This document shows positions 7,430 through 16,300 of a stretch of DNA of 34,462 nt, one piece after another. Numbering within the stretch: position 1 is the stretch's first letter; every line of letters begins with the position of its first letter. The stretch covers positions 1 through 34,462 of the forward strand of contig NZ_BOQN01000043.1 of the NCBI RefSeq assembly GCF_018332695.1, written 5' to 3'. Both the position numbers and the translations under genes were made by a program. Origin of the DNA: Paractinoplanes toevensis. Its GTDB lineage: Bacteria > Actinomycetota > Actinomycetes > Mycobacteriales > Micromonosporaceae. The notes beneath the pieces were generated by a model. It saw only the letters and a program-made list of their open reading frames with translations. It made no database searches and was not told the DNA's origin.

Positions 7430-7888
7430 ATGACGCAGCCCCGCACGCTGGAACCCGAGGAGTGGGACCTCTGGAACAGCTGGATGCAGGCGCAGCGCCT
7501 GCTCACCCGCGAGCTGGACCGCCGCCTGCAGCAGGACTACGGCATCTCCAAGGCCGAGTTCAGCGTCCTGGTCACGCTGCACCGGTCGCCGGGCGGCCGG
7601 ATGCGCGTCGGTGAGCTGGCCGAGTCGCTGACCTGGGAGAAGAGCCGCGTCGCCCACCTGCTGACCCGGATGGAGAACCGCGAGCTGGTGAAACGCACCG
7701 AGAACGGCGCGGGCGGCCGCCGAACCGGCATCGGCCTGACCGCCAAGGGCCGCGACGCCGCGGAGAACGCCATCCTGGGCCACGCCGACAACATCCGCCG
7801 GTTCTTCTTCGAGCCGCTCACGCCCTCGCAGACCACCGCCATCCAGGCGTGGAGTCGGCAGACGGTCGACCGCCTCGAAGAAGGCTAG
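7430..7888 (+). CDS. MarR family transcriptional regulator
   Basis: 152 residues. The winged-helix core lies at about 35-110: YGISKAEFSVLVTLHRSPGG, MRVGELAESLTWEKSRVAHLL as the recognition region, and a wing at TENGAGGRRTGIGLT. Flanking helices at both ends form the dimer interface. No cysteine appears in the protein, so a thiol-based OhrR-like oxidation switch is unlikely; a small aromatic or quinone ligand is more likely. It is divergent from the FSP1-like oxidoreductase. Its TAG stop sits inside the left arm of the large palindrome at 7885-8045. Confidence 0.9.
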   Translation: MTQPRTLEPEEWDLWNSWMQAQRLLTRELDRRLQQDYGISKAEFSVLVTLHRSPGGRMRVGELAESLTWEKSRVAHLLTRMENRELVKRTENGAGGRRTGIGLTAKGRDAAENAILGHADNIRRFFFEPLTPSQTTAIQAWSRQTVDRLEEG

Positions 7889-8045
7889 AGATCTTCTCGG
7901 GTCGGTGCGCTTTCGATCAAACCTTTTCCGTACGGGCCGGCTCAGCCCCGTGGCACGCGGTCCCGGGACTGAGCCGGCCCGTACGGAAGGATTTCGAAAG
8001 CGCGACGAAAGCTGGGGCCGGAGTTCCGTCCGGAAAGATCTCTAG
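7885..8045. terminator. Nested palindrome, probable bidirectional terminator
   Basis: Three perfect arm pairs nest in one another. CTAGAGATCTT (7885-7895) pairs with 8035-8045, GCGCTTTCGA (7907-7916) with 7994-8003, and TTCCGTACGGGCCGGCTCAG (7926-7945) with 7969-7988, leaving a 23-nt apical loop. The outer arms contain the stop codons of both convergent genes (marR TAG 7886-7888, exonuclease TAG on the minus strand 8044-8042). Because the element is symmetric it could end transcription from both sides. It is far longer than an ordinary terminator. Confidence 0.6.
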
Positions 8046-8836
8046 ATCTCCAGGATCAGCGCGCGGTGATCGGAGACCTCCGGCTCCGCCAGGATGTCGA
8101 ATCGCTGGACCGCGGCGACGTCGGAGACCAGCACGTAGCCGGCGTGCCGCACCGGCTTGCGATAGTGCGACGTCCGGGTGTCGGCCGCACCGACCAGGTC
8201 GGTGAGACCGACGTCGGCCAGCACGCCGAACGTCTCGCTGTCCGGCAACAGGTTGAAGTCGCCGCACATCACCACCAGGTCCCGCGGGCCACGAATCCGG
8301 CAAACGAGCTCGGCGAGCCGTTCGGCCTGGGCACGCCGCGCCGGAGTGTCCGACTTGCCGAGCGCGTCCCGCAGCCCGTGCACCTGCATCACCCACACCG
8401 ACCGGCCGGCCGCCCGATCCACGGTCCGCACCGCGAGGGCCACCCGCGGGCGGCCGGTGACCGGCCATTCCACGTGGTCGGCGAACTCGCCGTGCACGAA
8501 GGCTGAGTCGACCCCGACGACCGGCAGCCCCTCCCCGACCAGGGTCGCCAGCCCGAAGTCCTGCCGATAGCCACGGCCCGCGTCGTCGTGCACCGGCCCG
8601 GAGTCACTGGTCACGAAGATCGCCTGATGCCGCGGCAGCACGCCGCGAACGTCGTCGAAGAGGTCCGCGCGCTGGGGCAGACTCCGTTCCCCGTCGGCGA
8701 AGCGCGTCCACCCGGCCAGCCCCGGGGTCCGCGTCACCTCCTGCAGGCAGACGATGTCCGCCCCGCTGCCGGGCAGCCACTCGAGGAGATCGTCGGCCAG
8801 CGCGCCACCCCACGCGTTCACACTCGCAATCCGCAC
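8042..8836 (-). CDS. Endonuclease/exonuclease/phosphatase family protein
   Basis: 264 residues from the GTG at 8836. The family hallmarks are in order: RIASVNAWG at the N-terminus, IVCLQEV with the metal-binding Glu, VMQVHGLRD, VVMCGDFNLLPDSE with the Asp-Asn pair, and VSDHRALILEI with the terminal Asp-His. This fold is a Mg2+-dependent phosphodiesterase acting on DNA, RNA, phospholipids or inositol phosphates; the substrate is not determined. No signal peptide is visible from this start. GTGs at 8842 and 8845 are in frame too. 8836 is preferred because TAGCGT (minus strand 8849-8844) stands 7 nt upstream, the leaderless pattern seen elsewhere here. Confidence 0.82.
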   Translation of the reverse strand: MRIASVNAWGGALADDLLEWLPGSGADIVCLQEVTRTPGLAGWTRFADGERSLPQRADLFDDVRGVLPRHQAIFVTSDSGPVHDDAGRGYRQDFGLATLVGEGLPVVGVDSAFVHGEFADHVEWPVTGRPRVALAVRTVDRAAGRSVWVMQVHGLRDALGKSDTPARRAQAERLAELVCRIRGPRDLVVMCGDFNLLPDSETFGVLADVGLTDLVGAADTRTSHYRKPVRHAGYVLVSDVAAVQRFDILAEPEVSDHRALILEI

Positions 8837-8860
8837 GGCCACCACGCTAGCGTCAGGGCT

Positions 8861-8873
8861 GCAGTGACACTGC
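8861..8873. promoter_or_regulatory. Palindrome upstream of the CocE-like gene
   Basis: GCAGTG-A-CACTGC is a perfect dyad with 6-bp arms in the 58-bp divergent gap. It is 21 bp before the hydrolase start and 24 bp before the exonuclease start. It could be an operator for either gene; no regulator is adjacent. Confidence 0.35.
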
Positions 8874-8894
8874 TCTATCTCTTCGGGAGGTCCG

Positions 8895-10655
8895 ATGACC
8901 CTGCGCGGACGGACAGCAGCGGCCGCCGCCGCATTGATCGTGGTGGCGACTCTCGCGGTGGGCGGCCCGGCGAACGCCGCGCCCCCGCCCGGCGTCACGC
9001 ATGCGGAGAACCCCCGCGTGCCGGAGGGGGCGGTGTGGACGGAGGCCTACTTCCCGTCCGCCGACCACAGCGGCGTCGAGCTGCACGCCGACGTCCTCCG
9101 GCCGGCGAACCTGCCGGCGCACGCCCGGACGCCGGTGATCCTCGCCGTCGGGCCGTACTTCGGTCACGCCGGCCAGACCGGGCCGGAGGGGTGGGCCCAG
9201 GCCGGCCCGTCCAACCGGTTCGCGGACTTCACCAGCGGCACCGGCCTCTTCGCCCGCGGCTACACCTACGTCATGGTCGACCTGCGCGGCTTCGGCGGGA
9301 GCACCGGCTGCCTGGACTGGGTGGGGCCGGGTGAGCAGGCCGACGTCGAGGCCGCGATCCGGTGGGCGGCGTCCCGGCCGTGGTCGACCGGCCGGGTGGG
9401 CATGTACGGCAAGTCGTACGACGCCGTGACCGGCCTCGTCGGCAACAACCTGCGCCTCGGTGCGCTGAAGGCGGTCGTCGCCCAGGAGCCGGTGTGGAAC
9501 ATGTACGACTACCTGTTCAGCAACGCCGTTCCCCGGCCCAACGTGACCGGTACGCCGAACGCCTACAACGGCATCGCCACGATCGCGCCACTGGCCGACG
9601 ACACCGATCGTTACAAGGCCAACGCGGGCTACGAGAGCGGCCACCCCGAGTGCCTCACCGACAACCTCACGAACAACAACAATCCGGACCTCGACTCGCC
9701 CTACTGGCGGGCCCGCAACCTCGCGGCGAACGCCCGGGGCACGAGCACCCCGCTGTTCATCACCCAGGGCTTCATCGAGAACAACACCAAGCCGGAGGAC
9801 GTCGAGGAATACCTCGGCAACCACCACGGCGTCGAGCGCGGCTGGATGGGCCAGTGGGAGCACGTCCGCGGCAACGAGACGAACAGCCAGGGCCAGTTGC
9901 TGCAGGGCCGGGCCGGGTTCTTCGACGAGGTCATGCGCTTCTACGACCGCTACCTGAAGGGCATCCGGCCGGCCGTCCAGGACCCGGCCTTCGCCATCGA
10001 GGACAACACCGCCGCCTGGCGCGCCCAGCCGGCCTGGCCCACGCCGTCCTCGCGGACAACGGCAAATCTTTCAAACGGAGCGTACGTCGATGACGGCGTC
10101 GCGTCGGCTTTGGCGGCACCGGCCGGCCAGCAGTGGGACATGGAGCACTACACCGACCCGGGCCTCGTCTCGGTCCAGGGCTTCGCGGCCGACGCCCACA
10201 GCTATTTCAGCTGGTCCACGCCGGCGCCGTCCCGGGTCCGGATCACCGCCACCCCGCGGATCACGCTGACCGCGAGCGCGCCGGGCAACGTCATGGTGCG
10301 GCTGTGGGACGTCGCCCCGGACGGCACCGCGGTGATGTTCGACGAGAACGTGGCGCTGATCGAGCGGGCCGGGCGGCTCGCGTTCGACCTGAAGTCCACC
10401 GACTGGACCTTCGCGGCCGGTCACCAGCTCGGCGTACAGATCGGGACGATCGGCAGCGGCAGCTGGCGGGACACCCCGAGCGGCAACACGATCGAGGTCA
10501 CCCGGGCGCGGCTGAGCCTCGCCCTGCAGAACCCCCGGTTCGACGTGCCGACCCAGGGTGAACGGTCACCCTTCCTCGATACGTATCTCCGGCAGTACAC
10601 CCGGACGCTCACCGACATCGGCGCCGGCACCTTCCCGCTCGCCCTCCACCGATAG
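8895..10655 (+). CDS. Secreted CocE/NonD (Xaa-Pro dipeptidyl-peptidase S15-like) hydrolase
   Basis: 586 residues behind GGGAGG and an ATG at 8895. A Sec signal peptide spans residues 1 to about 29 (TAAAAAALIVVATLAVGG, cleavage near ANA-A). An alpha/beta-hydrolase domain follows, with GRVGMYGKSYDAVTGL giving the Ser nucleophile in GxSY and GQWEHVRGNE giving the His. The usual catalytic Asp region reads TQGFIENNTKP, with Glu where S15/CocE enzymes normally have Asp (GFxDxNTKP). The last ~200 residues are the jelly-roll beta-sandwich of CocE/PepX proteins. Family members cleave proline dipeptides, cocaine or glutaryl-acyl compounds; the natural substrate here is unknown. It acts outside the cell. 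Confidence 0.88.
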   Translation: MTLRGRTAAAAAALIVVATLAVGGPANAAPPPGVTHAENPRVPEGAVWTEAYFPSADHSGVELHADVLRPANLPAHARTPVILAVGPYFGHAGQTGPEGWAQAGPSNRFADFTSGTGLFARGYTYVMVDLRGFGGSTGCLDWVGPGEQADVEAAIRWAASRPWSTGRVGMYGKSYDAVTGLVGNNLRLGALKAVVAQEPVWNMYDYLFSNAVPRPNVTGTPNAYNGIATIAPLADDTDRYKANAGYESGHPECLTDNLTNNNNPDLDSPYWRARNLAANARGTSTPLFITQGFIENNTKPEDVEEYLGNHHGVERGWMGQWEHVRGNETNSQGQLLQGRAGFFDEVMRFYDRYLKGIRPAVQDPAFAIEDNTAAWRAQPAWPTPSSRTTANLSNGAYVDDGVASALAAPAGQQWDMEHYTDPGLVSVQGFAADAHSYFSWSTPAPSRVRITATPRITLTASAPGNVMVRLWDVAPDGTAVMFDENVALIERAGRLAFDLKSTDWTFAAGHQLGVQIGTIGSGSWRDTPSGNTIEVTRARLSLALQNPRFDVPTQGERSPFLDTYLRQYTRTLTDIGAGTFPLALHR

Positions 10656-10707
10656 CCGCACCACGGCACAGCGGTACCGCCGGCCGGTCCCCTCGATTGC
10701 GAGATCC

Positions 10708-11781
10708 ATGATTCAGCGACGCAAGGTCATCATCGGGACGCTGGGCGTTGCCGCTGCCGCGGCGACCGTCGGTGGTTCCGCGCCGGGTCCCGCCAATGCC
10801 GAGACCACGACGGCGGCGGGCCCGGAGGAGAAGGGCGGCGGGCCGGTCACGCCGGTCCGGCTCAGCGTGACCCCGGGGACCGGGTCGAAGACGGTGTCCC
10901 CGTCGACCCCGATCGTCGTCACCGTGCGGGACGGCGACCTGCAGTCGGTCGCCGTCACCGCCGGCCCGGCGAAGATCGCCGGTTCGGTGCAGGCCGACGG
11001 GACCTGGCGTTCGACCGGCAAGCTGGCGTACGGCAAGACCTACCGGGTGGTCGTCACCGCGACCGACCGGTCGGGCGCGGCGAAACAGGAGACGTCCAGC
11101 TTCACCACGGTGAAACCGCAGCACCTCATCGAGACGACGTTCCGGGCCAACGCGATGAGTTCCCTCAAGAAAGGCCAGGCGTACGGCGCGGGCCAGCCGG
11201 TGATCATCGCGTTCAGCCGTGCCGTCAACAAGAAGGCGGCCGAGAAGGCCATCGAGATCACCACGTCGCCCGCCGTCGAGGGAAAGTTCTACTGGGCGGA
11301 CGGCCGGACCGTGCACTGGCGTCCGGCGAGGTACTGGGCCGGCGGCACGTCCGTCACGGTGAACGTCAACCTGTTCGGCGTCCGGCTGGGCAACGGGGTG
11401 TACGGCGAGAAGAACGCGTCGACCCGCTTCACCATCGGCCGTCAGCTGATCGCGATCACCGACAACAAGGCCCACCTGACCAAGGTCTACATCAACGGCA
11501 AACTGGTACGCACGATGAAGTGCAGCCTCGGCAAGGGCGGCTCGACCACCGGCGCGAACGGCCAGGCCTGGGCGACTGGACCGTCCCCTACGGCAAGTAC
11601 GGTGACTGACCGCCGGCTCCGGTCGGGTCGGCCAAGCTCGGCGTCGATCCCGGTGCACCCGCTCGGCGGGAACAGCCGGCGCAACACCAGCACCCAAACG
11701 GCCCGACTGCCCGCGGCGGCACCTCATGTTCAGGCGCGGGCCCGCGGAGGCGTACCGATAGTCTCGCGCCGTGGGCCTTGA
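10708..11781 (+). pseudogene. L,D-transpeptidase relic lacking the catalytic YkuD core
   Basis: The ATG at 10708 opens a protein with a signal peptide (QRRKVIIGTLGVAAAAATVGG; twin Arg, possibly Tat). Two Ig-like domains typical of actinobacterial L,D-transpeptidases follow (residues about 45-135 and 140-245). The first strands of the YkuD domain come next (RQLIAITDNKAHLTKVYING, SLGKGGSTTGANGQ). The text then jumps. In the next frame the DNA reads GLGDWTVPYGKYGD and a stop at 11607-11609, which looks like the natural C-terminus. About 110-130 catalytic residues, including the SHGCINM-type Cys motif, are absent. In its present frame it reads through to 11781 and overlaps the next gene. It would bind the wall at most. 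Confidence 0.7.
11759..11764 (+). promoter_or_regulatory. Leaderless -10 of the 11771 gene
   Basis: TAGTCT ends 6 nt before the GTG at 11771, and no ribosome-binding sequence is present. The 160 bp between the old transpeptidase stop (11609) and this box hold no other recognisable element. Confidence 0.4.
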
Positions 11782-12112
11782 CGTTGAGCTGTGCAGAATC
11801 GAGCAGGCGGGCACGAGTCAACGGCACCGTCGGACTGTCGAGCTGGCTATGGTCGGCGACACCCGATTCCGGTTCGCTGAGGCCGTCCAACGGGCACAGC
11901 ACGGCGGGTCGACACCGATGCTCGACCGCATCGACCTCTACGGAACTTTGGAACTTTCCTGGGACGAGATGCCACAGTTCCTGGGCGAATTGGATCACCT
12001 GCTTGCCATCGCCGAGGACGACCGGGAGCGCGAGGTGCTGGAGGCGGTGTACGGCCTGGGCGAACGCTGCCGCGACGACCGGAGCCTAGCGCTCCGGCTG
12101 ATCGGCGATTGA
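11771..12112 (+). CDS. Conserved hypothetical protein, 113 aa
   Basis: A small acidic protein beginning MGLDVELCRIE, with a mixed beta-alpha pattern (TVELAMVGDTRFRFAEAV, LDRIDLYGTLELSWDEMPQFLGELDHLLAIAEDDRERE). Codon third positions are G/C-rich, unlike the overlapping frames. I do not recognise a defined family, although similar short MGLDV proteins occur in actinobacterial genomes. The GTG start at 11771 is chosen for the TAGTCT box 6 nt upstream. The overlap with the transpeptidase relic exists only because that gene lost its own stop. Confidence 0.65.
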   Translation: MGLDVELCRIEQAGTSQRHRRTVELAMVGDTRFRFAEAVQRAQHGGSTPMLDRIDLYGTLELSWDEMPQFLGELDHLLAIAEDDREREVLEAVYGLGERCRDDRSLALRLIGD

Positions 12113-12159
12113 TCACTCCGGCGGTATGTTCCCCTCTCCACGGACATTGCGGGGCACCG

Positions 12160-12777
12160 CTACGGGTTCCGCCGGCCGGATCGTGGACGGCTGCCTCGGA
12201 CGGCGGCGTCCAGCAGCGCGTGGGCGTTGGCGAGCACCGTGCCGGCGGCCTGCTCGCGGGTGTAACCGGCGACGTCGGTCAGCCAGATCAGCGTTTCGAT
12301 GCCGGTCGCTGATCGGATCGCGATCGCGAGCTGGTGGATGTCGATGCCGGGATGGGTATCCCGCAGCGGGGTCAGTGCCTCGGCGATCCAGCCGATCGCG
12401 CGGCCCTGGCGCAGTGCCGTCCGCTCGGCGGCGGGCTCCAGGGACAGCCGGAGTGAGGTGCGCAGCTGCGGCTCCCACGTGAAGTTGTAGCCGGTGAACT
12501 CCTGGATGACCGCGTCCAGGCGGGCGCCGGGGTCAGTGCTGGCGTTCGCCGGGAGCAGTGTCTCGGGGGAAATGCTCGGGTGCGCGGCGAGCAGGAGGCT
12601 GCGCTGGTTCGGGAAGTACCGGTACGCCGTGGACCGCGAGATGCCGGCCTGCGCGGCCGCGTCTTCCACTTTCGGGGTCAGTCCGTCGTCGAGGAGCCGG
12701 CGCGCGGCCGCGACCAGCGCGAGTCGGGTTCTCGACTTCTGCCCGGTTCGGCCGGTCGATTCATACGGCGCCTCCAC
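12160..12777 (-). CDS. TetR family transcriptional regulator
   Basis: 205 residues. The HTH is at about 15-60 (RTRLALVAAARRLLDDGL, then AGISRSTAYRYFPNQRSLLLAA). The remaining helical domain has no recognisable ligand motif. The GTG start at 12777 has TAGCAT (minus strand 12789-12784) 6 nt upstream and no Shine-Dalgarno, so it is probably leaderless. It is divergent from the cupin-like gene with a TetR-type dyad between them (12802-12819). It ends convergently with the 113-aa gene, 47 bp away. Confidence 0.88.
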   Translation of the reverse strand: MEAPYESTGRTGQKSRTRLALVAAARRLLDDGLTPKVEDAAAQAGISRSTAYRYFPNQRSLLLAAHPSISPETLLPANASTDPGARLDAVIQEFTGYNFTWEPQLRTSLRLSLEPAAERTALRQGRAIGWIAEALTPLRDTHPGIDIHQLAIAIRSATGIETLIWLTDVAGYTREQAAGTVLANAHALLDAAVRGSRPRSGRRNP

Positions 12778-12783
12778 GCCGTG

Positions 12784-12789
12784 ATGCTA
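12784..12789 (-). promoter_or_regulatory. Leaderless -10 of the second tetR
   Basis: TAGCAT on the minus strand, 6 nt before the GTG at 12777. It lies 13 bp from the dyad at 12802-12819, so that dyad covers the spacer and -35 region of this promoter. Confidence 0.45.
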
Positions 12790-12801
12790 CGGTCACCCGA
12801 C

Positions 12802-12819
12802 ATGGGACTGAAGTCTCAT
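12802..12819. promoter_or_regulatory. TetR operator between tetR and the cupin gene
   Basis: ATGGGACT-GA-AGTCTCAT is an 8-bp-arm inverted repeat with one mismatch. Dyads of the form TGAGACTNNAGTCTCA are bound by many TetR proteins of this class (family knowledge). Its position lets it repress both tetR and the cupin gene. Confidence 0.6.
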
Positions 12820-12846
12820 GAACATTTCTCCCGGCAGGGGCCAGTG

Positions 12847-13200
12847 ATGAGCGACGACGATCCGACCACCACCGACCCGAGTCTGTACAAAGTGGTTCTC
12901 GAGAACGATCGGGTGCGGGTCCTGGAATACCGCGACGAGCCCGGTGACCGCACCCACCCGCACCGGCACCCGGACAGCGTGATGGTGACGCTCAGCGCCT
13001 TCCGCCGGCGGGTCACCGCGGGCAACCGCAGCGTGGAGGTCGAACTTGCCGCCGGCGAGTCCCGTTGGCTGGCCGCGCAGGAGCACACCGGCGAAAATAT
13101 CGGCCAGACCACGACGCACAGCATCTTCATCGAATTGAAGGAGCCCGCACCGACGCGCGCCCGGTCCGGCGAGGCTCCTCTCGGCCCCGACGCCCCCTGA
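12847..13200 (+). CDS. Small cupin-like protein
   Basis: 117 residues started at the ATG at 12847, with GGCAGGGG upstream. An in-frame ATG at 12802 lies inside the operator and is less likely. The sequence has the cupin pattern: LENDRVRVLEYRDEPGDRTHPHRHPDSVMVTL with three His and an Asp around the first metal motif, then AGESRWLAAQEHTGENIGQTTTHSIFIELK. The double His pair (HPHRHP) suggests metal binding. Single-domain cupins of this sort are often annotated as cytoplasmic and of unknown substrate. It is probably controlled by the divergent TetR. Confidence 0.8.
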   Translation: MSDDDPTTTDPSLYKVVLENDRVRVLEYRDEPGDRTHPHRHPDSVMVTLSAFRRRVTAGNRSVEVELAAGESRWLAAQEHTGENIGQTTTHSIFIELKEPAPTRARSGEAPLGPDAP

Positions 13201-13382
13201 CCGCGCGGCCGGAGAGCTCCGCCGGTGCCTGAGCAGATTCCCGATCGTCGGAGCCCGCGGCGTGGCCCAGCGTAGGACGCGCGGTTCGCGCAATGCCCAG
13301 CTCGGTGGGGCGGACGGGGCCGGAGTCCCATCACGGACGGCGGCGCCTCGGCTGGGCCGGGGCACCGCCGTGCCGGTGGTGG

Positions 13383-16300
13383 TCAGCCGCCGTTGATGAC
13401 GAACTGGGAACCGGGCTCGATGACGATGTTGCCGTCGGCCGAATTCGTGATGGTTACGTTGGTCAGGTTGGCGTTGCCTCGGGCGCCGCTCATCGCCAGG
13501 ATGCCGGCGCCGTTGTTGGATTTGTCGATCTTCACGTTGGTCACCGCCACGTTCGGCATGTTGCCGCCACCGGTCTTGAACTGGATGCCGTCGTAGGTCG
13601 AGTCGATGATCTCGGTGTCCCGGATCGTGACGCCGACGATGTCCTTCGACGACGGGAAGAGGGTGATCGCGCCGAATTCCTGGTCCTCGTTCCAGAACAC
13701 GCCGCCGGCCCGGTAGAGGCCGTTGTTGGCGATCAGCGTCGTGCCGGAGAACGGCAGCGGGTCGTGATCGGTCGCCAGCATGATGCCGGGGTAGTTCATC
13801 GTGTCGTAGATCAGGTTGTTCTCGATGGAGTTGCTGAAGCCGCCGTAGATGGCGATGCCGTTCGCCCGCCACGGCAGCTGCACCGTGTTGTTGACGAAGT
13901 GGTTGTTGGAGGCGATGTCCACCGACGTGTCCTTGACCCGCGGGTTGGCCCAGACGGCCAGGGAGTCGTCGCCGGTGGTGCGGAACGACGAGTTGAAGAC
14001 GCGCGAGTTGCGGGTGCCGTTGCTGAAATTGATGCCGTCGGCGGACGTGTCGCGGATGCGCATCCCGGAGAACTCGAGGCCGTCGCCCGGGTTCCAGTAG
14101 GCCGGGGTGTCGGAGTAGTCGCGGCCGACCCAGGCGCCGACGTTGACGTGCTCGATCCACACGTTACTGATCTTGGTGTTCTTGCCGAGGCGGCCGTTGA
14201 TGCCGTGGCCGCGGTTGGCACGGTTGGTGGTCATGCCGAAGATGGCCAGGTCGGAGAGCTGGGTGTTGTCGTCGATGTCGAAGCCGACGTTGCCCTCGTG
14301 CGGGTGGTTGATGTTGCCGACCACGTTCTGCGGCTCGGTGTTCGTGTAGAGCTGCGAGCGCCACATGCCGGCCCCGCGGATGACCACGTTCCGGATGCCC
14401 TTCTGGTTGTACTGGCCGCGGGCCGGGTCGGGAGACAGGATCTTCTGCTCCTGGCGCCACTGGCCCTCGGGGATCCAGACGCAGCTGATCACGCCGTTCT
14501 CGTCGTCGGTCACGGCGCGCTGGATGGCGGCGGTGTCGTCGATGCCGTCGTTCGGCACGGCACCGTAGTTGGTGATCGAGACGCAGCCGGCCGGCTGGGT
14601 GAGGGCCGGAGCCACCTGCTCCAGGTCGATCATGTCGAGGTAGTAGAAGGCGGCGGTATCGCCGGCGTCGCGCTGGAGCTTGAAGCGGGTGCCGGCCGGG
14701 TACGACGTGGACAGCAGGGCGTGCGACTCGTCGAACAGCCGCCGCGCGTCAGCCGACGGCGTGTTGGACAGCGACTCGGTGTCGTCCGAGGTGCCGTACA
14801 ACCAGCTGTTACGCGACGACAGGGTCAGCTTCTGCACGAACTGGTCGTTGGCGTACAGGCTGATCGTGGCGTTCTGGCCGCCGCCGCCCGCCGCGTCCGG
14901 GATCGAGTTGCGCACCACGATGGAGTTCGCCGCGTTGACCGAGGTGAACTCGACGAACTGGCCGGTGCTGGTGAGCCGCACCGACGCCCGGCCCGACGAC
15001 TCGGTGCCGAAGTTGGTGTGCCCGAACGTCCGCAGCGCGTCGGCCTGGACCAGCGTGCCCTGGTAACGGGCGGCTTCCGCTTCGTAGGAGACATAAGGCA
15101 CGGCTGCGCCGCGCCCGACCACAATTGCTTGCGTACGCGAATTGTTGTTCTCGTTCGTCTCGGCGACCACGCCGGTCGCGTCGGCGGTGGCGGTGATCGT
15201 GGCGCCGCCGCTGGTGGCGGTCCAGGTGCCGGCCGAAACGGTGACCGTGGCACCGGCCGCGATCGCGCCGGTGTTCGCGTTGAGCGTGGTGCTGCCGGCC
15301 ACCACCCGGGTGACCGACGCCGCGGCCGCACTGGTGCCGCGGTTGTTGACGGCCACCGCGAAGGTGACCGGGGCGCCGGCCGACGGGTTGGCGGGCGTGG
15401 GGGTTACGCTGAGCACCTGCAGGTCGGGGCCGGGCGCCTGGGCGACGACCAGCACGGACGACGCGGTCAGGGTGTTGTTGCCGTTGTTCTGCTCGGCGAC
15501 CGTGTCGGCCGGGTCCACCACGGCGGACACCGGGTAGCTGCCCTGGGCGAGCCGCCCGGCGTTGACCGTGACGGTGGTGGACGCCCCGGCGGCGAGGGCA
15601 CCGACGGCCGCGCTTCCGGCGACCGTGCTGCCCACCCGCACATCCACGGTTGTCGCCGCCGACGCGGCGTTGCCCGCGTTACGCACCGTGGCCGAGACGG
15701 TGATCGCGGTGGCCTCGTCGGGCGCGGCCGGCGCCCAGGTCAGGCCGGTGACCACCAGGTCGGGGTTGGGGGCCCAGGCACCGATCACCTGGATCTCGGC
15801 GACCTGCGCGCCCGGCGCGCCGGTGTTGCCGAACACCTGAAGCTGCAGGTCGGCGACCCGGCCGGTGACCGCGATCGTGGCGGTGTTCTGGTTGGCCGCC
15901 GGGTTGAAGACGTAGTCGGCGCGGGCTTTCAGGCTCGAGAACGCGGACGCGCCCTGGGCCCGGCCGAGCACCTGGATGCTCTGCGTACGCGTACCCCAGG
16001 CCTGGTCCGGGTTGAGCTTGACCACGACGCCGGTGACGTCGGCGTTCGCACCCAGGTGGGTGGTCAGGGTGGACGGGAAGCCGTTGGACTCCCAGTAGGT
16101 GCCGGTGTTGTTGTCGTTGGCGTTCGGCGCGACGAAGCCGAAGACCGAGGACGACGCCTCCATGGTCTTGCCGGCGGCCAGGTTGGTGCCGGTCGGCGGG
16201 TCCGGGTCGGGATCGGGGTCCGGGTTCTGCCCGGCCACGCCGTAGATCTCCAGTTCGGACAGCTGGGCCGCGGGCCAGCCGGTGTTGCCGGTGACGGTGG

